A stretch of 64,000 nt of DNA from Favolaschia claudopus. Lineage: Eukaryota > Basidiomycota > Agaricomycetes > Agaricales > Mycenaceae. A program made the position numbers and the translations under genes. The stretch is from NCBI GenBank assembly GCA_037176885.1, contig JAWWNJ010000046.1:1526092-1590091 (forward strand), in the 5' to 3' direction. Under the pieces are notes generated by a model. That model was not told where the DNA came from. It worked only from the letters and a program-made list of their open reading frames with translations, and made no database searches. Of this stretch, positions 57,904 through 64,000 are shown piece after piece (the stretch's first letter is position 1; the number at the start of each line of letters is the position of its first letter).

Positions 57904-58300
57904 GATGGTGGCTCGCAGCAAGAGGCGTGAATGCAGTGTTTGGGTTGGACGGCGCGGCAAGCCGAGAGTTTGCGTAGTCCCAATTTTATTATTTCGAAGG
58001 ATAATGGGAGGGGGCCGACGCGTTAGACATCGAGACATTGGAATAGGTTCAGGTTGTGGACGAGAGCAACACTGCCGATAGTGATAAAGGTTGAACCGTT
58101 TGTCATGGGTGGACGGTGCAAATTACGAATACAGTTCATTATGCTCTACCGAAAAACAATCTATATATCATGTACATTCATGAAAACCCATAGCTCCGTT
58201 TGCAGATTTTAAAAGAGGTTGAGCGGGAGCTCATTTAGATACTGTCAATAATGTACTCTTCCTGATTGAGAAGAGCGTCAGACCCTGTAATTCAGCAACT

Positions 58301-60022
58301 TCAGGACAGAATCCGACGCACAGGGATACCGGCGTAAGGTTCGAAAAGGCGGACACATCGTGGGGTGGTGCTGTTCCACTCCTCCATAGAGAAAGGAGCG
58401 CCGGGATAATAGCAAGATTCCTGTGAGTGATGGTCCATAGCAATGTCAAGACAGAGAGGAATGATACGCACGGGAAACACGCAAGCTGGTCTACACTTTA
58501 CCCACTCAGACCAGCCCAACCACTCCATGAGCCGCTGCACTTCTCTCCGCCACCTTCGCACCAACTCAGTCTCATCTGAGGTCGATTTCGAAGCTGTATT
58601 GTAAACAACACCGTCAGCCCACATCCCAACGAGGGTGCGGCAGATCTCCTTGTGTGTTTCCCGAACAGCCGCAAGCAGAAGATGCTCCGAAGCAGTAAAT
58701 TTGGCTCGTACGGAATCGGATTCGGCGAAGGAGGTGTGAGCTGCCGCGCATAAGCGGAAAACGGGAGCTGCCCACATCTCGTCGGCACTATCAGACGACG
58801 ACGGAACTGCGTTGTGAAGGCGATAAGGGAGGAGTAGCATCTGGATGATGCGGAACGCGCGCTGTTGCATAGAAGAATCGTCCTCAGCCAGGACGTCGTG
58901 GAGTACTTCCAGTCGAATTGCGTATCGGTCCCGGATGCTCTGAAACATATTGCGCCAGTCTATGCCACTACCTGGCGGATGTGTGGAGGACAGCGCTCGT
59001 ACACTTGCTAGGACTGCCTGAGTGTCGCGGTCGTCAATCCCCAGCACACGATGCGCTCGCCGGGATTTCCCATACCGGAACGGAATCAGACTGGGTGCCA
59101 GCGAAGTGTCATATAGCGATATAAGACGCGTGAGGTCGAGGTGGATGCGCGATAATCCGGGGAAGTCGTCATTCCAGCGACTCGAGTCGAGGAAGCCATA
59201 AGCATAATGAGGAAATCTTTCCTCATCCTCCAGTCTTACCAGGGATTGAGTTGTTACGCCGTCAGTGAACGAACAGAGCATCAGCTCGCTATTTCAAGTT
59301 CAGCGACATATCATAAACTTGAAACAATAGGGACGAAACTTACAAATTGAGCTGCATCCTGTATGTGTGCGTGTTAATCAACTGACACCGAGACGCAGAG
59401 CCTAAAGCTAAGTACACTCGCCTCAGAATCCCATCGAACTCAAAATTGTCGCACAGATTATGGAGACGTTCGTACTCCCACTCTGGAGTCGCACGCTCCG
59501 GCAAGACCTCGCCCCAAATAAGTAGATCTTGACTGTCCATCGGACCTGGAATGTTTCAGCCTTGAACTACAAATCATTGAAATCTGAAAATATACCATCA
59601 GGCATTTTAGTCGCGCTAGAGCCGTCAAAATACAGAATACGGAGCGGTCGAGTTGTCACAACAGTCAGAAGCCAACAGTCCGTTGGCTCGACACAAAATA
59701 GGCGCGCAAATTCAGGATCTGTAGAGACCCATTCGCGCGCTGTTGGGGCATCAGGATCGTTTCTGCCATGATATAACAGCATTCCGGTTGGGATAGTCCC
59801 AGGGACAATAGTATGACCATTATGATAATTGGTGTTCGGCCAGTGGACAAGAAGAGAGCTAACTGTGTCGAATACAAGATGTCCAGTGGTGTTTGGATTC
59901 GGCGGCGTTCTTAAGTCCCAGTCGTCTGAGTCTGAGGCAACAAGAGGAAGCTGCTGGCAGCGACACTGACCCAGAGCAAGAAGCACAAGCAGGCCTGGAA
60001 GGAGAAAAGAATTGGGTGACAT
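58301..60022 (-). CDS. Secreted Agaricomycete-specific protein, ART-like motifs
   Basis: Starts at Met 60022 with a signal peptide (MSPNSFLLPGLLVLLALGQC). Conserved parts: TNYHNGHTIVPGTIPTG, MLLYHGRNDPDAPTAREWVS, TDPEFARLFC, CWLLTVVTTRPLRILYFDGS, then after a 53-bp intron PMDSQDLLIWGEVLPERATP, and MLCSFTDGV. The C-terminal half (about 350 residues) is helical with conserved IDWRNMFQSIRDRYAIRLEV and ends RLFEPYAGIPVRRILS. I recognise it as a family widespread in Agaricomycetes but without known function. YHGR followed by WVSTDPEFA resembles the first two motifs of ADP-ribosyltransferase folds; this is speculation. Confidence 0.7.
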
Positions 60023-61633
60023 ACCAAATTGGGATGTTTGGTGGTGTCGGAAATTTCCTTTTTTGCTCTCTCACTCGACCTCGAATGATTTGTACATCCC
60101 TCCTACTGCGACTGGCAATTCTATACGACAACGATACACCAGAGGGGCAGTACGGTGTAATCTGGCCTGATCTGGCCTTCTTGACTCGGTTTTTGCGACT
60201 CGTTCCTGGTGACTGAGCAACAATCCTCAATGATCCCGTAGTTATGTGCAGATCCTGTTGAAACTAGGCGAGCGCTTGTCGACCCCACGTTCCTTGGTAG
60301 TCAAGTCTCTTTTTAATTGAACGAACTGCCTTCCGCTGGGAGCCGCTGGGTCAAGAAAGGATCTGCTTCCGCCTCCAATCCGTTGCGGCGTTGCGTTAGT
60401 TGGAGGTTCTATAGCTGATAAACGACTTGGTTCCCTTTCTGGGCTTTTACTGTGATACCCTGAGGCTACGGAGGGCTACGGATGCGGATGTGGCGCGGAC
60501 GGGCACGGGTTCCCTGCCATCATTTGGCGGCCAAACGGACATTACTGTCTCTCGCACGGATGACGGATGGATGGGCAGCCGCACCTTCCTTCCTAGGTCA
60601 ACGGCGGACATCTCTGTGATTGTCAGGACTGACGGCCAAACGTTGTTTAAATTGCAAGAATGGGGAATTCTCACTGAACAATAAGGACAATGCCCAAAAT
60701 ATGATTCACCCAACACACCTGGGCCGTGATACTGTATGCCAAGCTGCTATTCGCAGAATCCGGCGTTTCAAACAAGGGCCTGGGTGACTCTCGTCGATGG
60801 AACAAGTCATAACTTATGCAAGAGTTATGAATGGATCTCGTTCATCGTTCTTCCATCTGACCGAAACTTACCGAAATCTCAAGCATTCGCACATACGTGT
60901 ATATGTTCAAGGGAGAGAATCACTGCCTGGTCACTTCTACGAGCACAGCAGCAACTCCCATTCAAGTTGTGGGGGGTGAGCAAAGCAGTTAGTCGCGGTA
61001 TGTGGTATATGCGCATCGGCCCCTATATAACTAATACTTCCCCGACTCCATCACAACCAAGGATCAGTCGGTGATGTCGTGATGTTACAATATTCCCGCC
61101 AGTCGTTCCCGACCGGCAGTGAAAGTCAAGTGATCGTTGTAACTTGCAGAGCGGAGAGCCAGCGATGCAATTCACAGCGAGAAAGAGAGTCCGTTTCTTG
61201 TTACTATTGGAGAGACTCCCGCCTGATCCTTTAGTTAGGTTTCGAGTTGATTGTCGCCCAACAACGGCTGTCACTCTTCCAGTTGATTTCAGATTTCGGT
61301 TGCAAAACCCCTCATCAAGATGCGATCAACAACAATGTCTTCTGCCCTTATCTCAGCTGTCTCTTTAAAGGCGCCACCACGGCAGTGACTTGATTCGTTT
61401 CTTTTCCTTCTTTCTTTCTTTTTCTTCCCCTCCGCCCGCCCCCTCCCCCGCCGTTCGAAGAATTCCGCCTGGTGTGAGTGACCCGCCTTCAATTGATGCG
61501 CTTCAGCCTAACCTCGATCCCCTTCGCAGAGCTCGCGACTCTTCACGGCTTCATAATACTCCGCCCTTCTACTTCTTTACACTACAACTCTATTATTCGA
61601 CTTCGCACTACTTACTATTCGACTTCTTCAAAA
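60023..61633. promoter_or_regulatory. Long upstream region of the bHLH gene
   Basis: 1.6 kb with no supported gene. Near the bHLH start lies a strong pyrimidine tract at about 61396-61455 (ttcttttccttctttctttc and onward to cccctccgcccgcc), a common fungal core-promoter feature. The frames in 60427-60716 on both strands overlap each other and lack motifs. The long regulatory region fits a transcription-factor gene. Confidence 0.5.
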
Positions 61634-62725
61634 ATGTCTTCTTCTTTCAACCCTGCTACCCCACCCTCTCCTACATCATCTGCCTCGTCTGGCGGTCCCC
61701 ACACTCCCGAGAGTGCCGGATATCCGCCACACCTTGCATTGCCCGTGCTTCCTGACCTCGATGGCCGCCTTGATGGCTATGACGACGACAGCGCCGGGGG
61801 CGTGAAGCGAACTCTTAAAATGAAGCAACGCGCCAACACTGCCGAGCGTCGCGCATCCCACAATGCCGTTGAGAGACAACGTCGCGAGGCCCTTAATGCG
61901 CGTTTCCTCGTACGTCTCATATTCCATGCCCCGGATACAGAGTACTGATCATAGTCAACTCCGCTCTCTCAGGACTTGGCGGCCGTCCTTCCCAATCTGG
62001 CCAACGTCCGTCGGCCATCCAAGAGCAGCATCGTCAACTCCTCCATCGCCCACGTTCACGCCTCGCGCCGCCACCGTATTCTTGCGGCCCAGCAACTTCG
62101 TACGTTGGCCAGCGAGTGCGAATCTCTTCGCCGAGAGGCCAACGAATGGCGCGCGCGCGCCGGAGTGATGCGCTTGGATACTCCCTCCCGGGGAGAAACT
62201 TTCTCGCGCGTGATGGGCGAGGAATTGCACTACGAGGTGGCCGATCTCCAGGGCATCTATGAAGAGGAGGACGACGAGTACGCTGTGGCCGCAGTGCCAG
62301 GATACCGGATGGAGGATGAGATGATGAGGATGCAGATGCTGCAAGCTCAACAGCACGCTCAGTCTCCCTTCGCCCACAACGTTCCTGCCCTGATGATGCC
62401 TCCCCGTGGTGCGGCCCTCCCCCGAACGACTTCGGGCTCTCCTCGGGACCATCCCTACGCGTATGCCGTGCGACCCCAGTCTCACGGCCACTCTCCGATG
62501 ATCGCCTCGCCAACGTCATACGACAATTACGACCACCAACTGCAGATCCAGCAGTTGATGATCCAGCAACAGCAGCAGCAGCAGGAGGCCGACGACAAGT
62601 GGGCCTTCGCGCAGCACATGATGCAAGCACAAGCACAGGGAGTTCTTGAGCCCCCAGCCGATCCTCGCGCAGGACCGGAGCCGGCAAGGATCCGCTGTCT
62701 GGTGAACTCTCTGTATCTTGTTTAG
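61634..62725 (+). CDS. bHLH transcription factor
   Basis: Two exons (61634-61909, 61973-62725; donor GTACGT) give 342 residues. The bHLH domain spans the junction: RRASHNAVERQRREALNARF, LDLAAVLPNLANVRRPSKSS, IVNSSIAHVHASRRHR. The basic region has H-N-xx-E-R-x-R-R, the pattern of E-box (CACGTG-type) binding proteins. A coiled-coil stretch follows (LRTLASECESLRREANEW). The C-terminal part is Gln- and Met-rich (LQIQQLMIQQQQQQQEADDK), likely an activation region. The N-terminus is Pro/Ser-rich. Targets cannot be inferred. It lies 337 bp from the convergent tyrosyl-tRNA synthetase copy 2. Confidence 0.88.
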
Positions 62726-63062
62726 GATTTGGACTTTGGGTACCTTTTTTCACCTTCACTTCGTGTAATTACTGTCACTCCCTACTTCAGCTGTTTACTA
62801 GCCTACTTACTCTGTATAATTTTGGACGGACTGTATTGTACACCACTACCTATATTAATTCTTACTTAATAAAACCTGCACTGACGAAAACGAAACTCGG
62901 AGTGCTCTGTGAGTTGAGGATATCATTGGACCTGGATCTCACAAGTAACAAATGATCTCGATTCCAGAGTTGACACAGAAAGACACTTTTTATCAAATGT
63001 ATGAACGTCCAACCCTCGACATAGGCAGCAGATTCATCGAGCTCTGCGCCTAACATGGATTG

Positions 63063-64000
63063 CTATTCCCGGCGTTCGTCTTGGTTAACAACCGCATTCA
63101 CCTCGGGTTGAACACCATCCACAGCCTGGACGGTATTCAGGGCGGTGGCAGAGGAACGGGGCGCTTTGGGCTATGAAACAAATCAGCCTTCAAAATTGCA
63201 GTAAAGAGCTGGAAGAGATGAAACCTTCTTCTGTTTCTTCTCTTTCGCATTTGGATCAGGGTACGCGAGCTTTTCAATCCTCTGCGCCTCTTCATCATCC
63301 GTGAAAGCTTTCCGAATGGGATCCAACAGCTTGTTAATCGCGTCGGCAACAGCAGTCTTCAGATCCTTCGGATGTAGTTTCTTCTCCGCGAAATCATTTT
63401 TCAGGTCATCGTACGAGCTGTAATGTAACGATCCTCCAAACTTCTCGTCCCGCACGACGGAGAACACTGTACCCTCTGGTGCATCGTCACTCGCAAATGG
63501 CTCGAGGTCACCACCGCTCGCAGCCTCCAGGATGGAGCCCTTTTGTTTGATGTTCTCGAGCCGCAATTGGCTGATAGGTATGAGCACGGCCTCGACGAAC
63601 GAGAGAATGCCATTCTCTGCAATGTTGCCCTCCTCGCAAAAGGCGGCCTTAATCTTCTTGCGCACCACCTCCGGCGCGTCAAGGAAGTCTATCTTGGAAT
63701 TCGGGTCCGAGGAAGACATCTTGCCGCCCGCGAGTCCAGGGACCATCGCGTTCATAAGGTGGGCGCGTTTGGCGTAGCCGAGACGGGGGAGGTAGAGCTC
63801 TGCAAAGGTAAAGATCTTGCGCTATACGATCATCGAATCTAAGTAAGATGAATCCAGGGGGTGAGCGAGGTGAACGGACCTGGTCGACACCTCCGAACTG
63901 GAAGTCAACGCCAAGGTACTGTTCGTCGAGTGCTTGCATCCCTGGGTAGACCAGACCACTGAGAAGGGGACTTTCCACTTGTTTCACCACCTCAGCGCCA
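63063..64000 (-). CDS. Tyrosyl-tRNA synthetase, copy 2, 5' part beyond window
   Basis: C-terminal two thirds of a second TyrRS, open to the right edge ([20 protein letters not shown]). It carries [56 protein letters not shown] and [20 protein letters not shown], almost the same as copy 1. Introns after GGVDQ and after EKKQKK are at the same sites as in copy 1. Differences include [18 protein letters not shown] (copy 1: [17 protein letters not shown]) and a different tail, [20 protein letters not shown], ending DERRE at TAG 63063-63065. All visible motifs are intact, so it is probably active. Both copies are of the cytosolic type; neither looks like the mitochondrial enzyme. Confidence 0.9.

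Noticed and set aside
60427..60716. Overlapping frames on both strands
   Set aside because: Mutually antisense, no motif, no splice signals; a likely chance result of GC-rich sequence.
54245..64000. Secondary-metabolite cluster with the second TyrRS as self-resistance gene
   Set aside because: No synthase, P450, methyltransferase or transporter lies between the copies; the idea is kept only as a possible explanation of the duplication.

Overview
The window is nuclear DNA of a filamentous basidiomycete, most likely an Agaricomycete (mushroom-forming fungus). The signs are genes on both strands cut by many 45-65 bp GT-AG introns, gene spacing of a few hundred bp, fungal-type septin, UDP-GlcNAc transporter, GH3, GH39 and SLATT proteins, and several families I know only from Agaricomycetes. 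All coordinates come from reading frames and splice signals by eye. No homology search was run.

Layout. 1-6092: the 5' part of a sacsin-like GHKL-ATPase gene on the minus strand, cut by the left edge. 6739-8127: an F-box protein. 8128-9950: gene-poor DNA with a minisatellite. 9951-18728: a dense housekeeping block with a TFIIIC subunit, an unknown 713-residue protein, septin Cdc12 divergent from a DnaJC28-like (DUF1992) protein, a UDP-GlcNAc transporter and histone H4. 19255-24147: secreted GH39 glycosidase and a single-pass membrane protein. 26094-32533: a kinase-like protein, a TKL-type (pseudo)kinase fused to ARM repeats, and a DUF2306 membrane protein. 32540-34400: gene-free, with a mariner-like MITE between two inverted 49-nt repeats. 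34400-45690: a duplicated gene of unknown function sits at both ends in inverted orientation, enclosing a GH3 beta-glucosidase and a HAM1-like protein. 46303-47351: a fungal SLATT membrane protein. 47960-48182: a tiny two-exon gene. 48994-51531: a second HAM1-like gene. 51683-53598: protein farnesyltransferase beta. 54245-64000: cytosolic tyrosyl-tRNA synthetase, a DnaJ-X chaperone, a secreted Agaricomycete-specific protein, a bHLH factor, and a second tyrosyl-tRNA synthetase cut by the right edge.

What stands out is duplication. Three paralogous pairs lie in the right half: the unknown gene in inverted arms, HAM1-like in direct orientation with matching exons and TATA boxes, and tyrosyl-tRNA synthetase in opposite orientation with shared introns. 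Most single-copy genes are ordinary cell machinery (translation, septation, prenylation, Pol III transcription, chromatin) and do not form an obvious pathway or cluster. The accessory content is the SLATT protein, the pseudokinase-ARM fusion, the secreted ART-like candidate and the unknown inverted gene pair. Recurrent switches from C-ending to G-ending codons inside genes follow gene direction on both strands.
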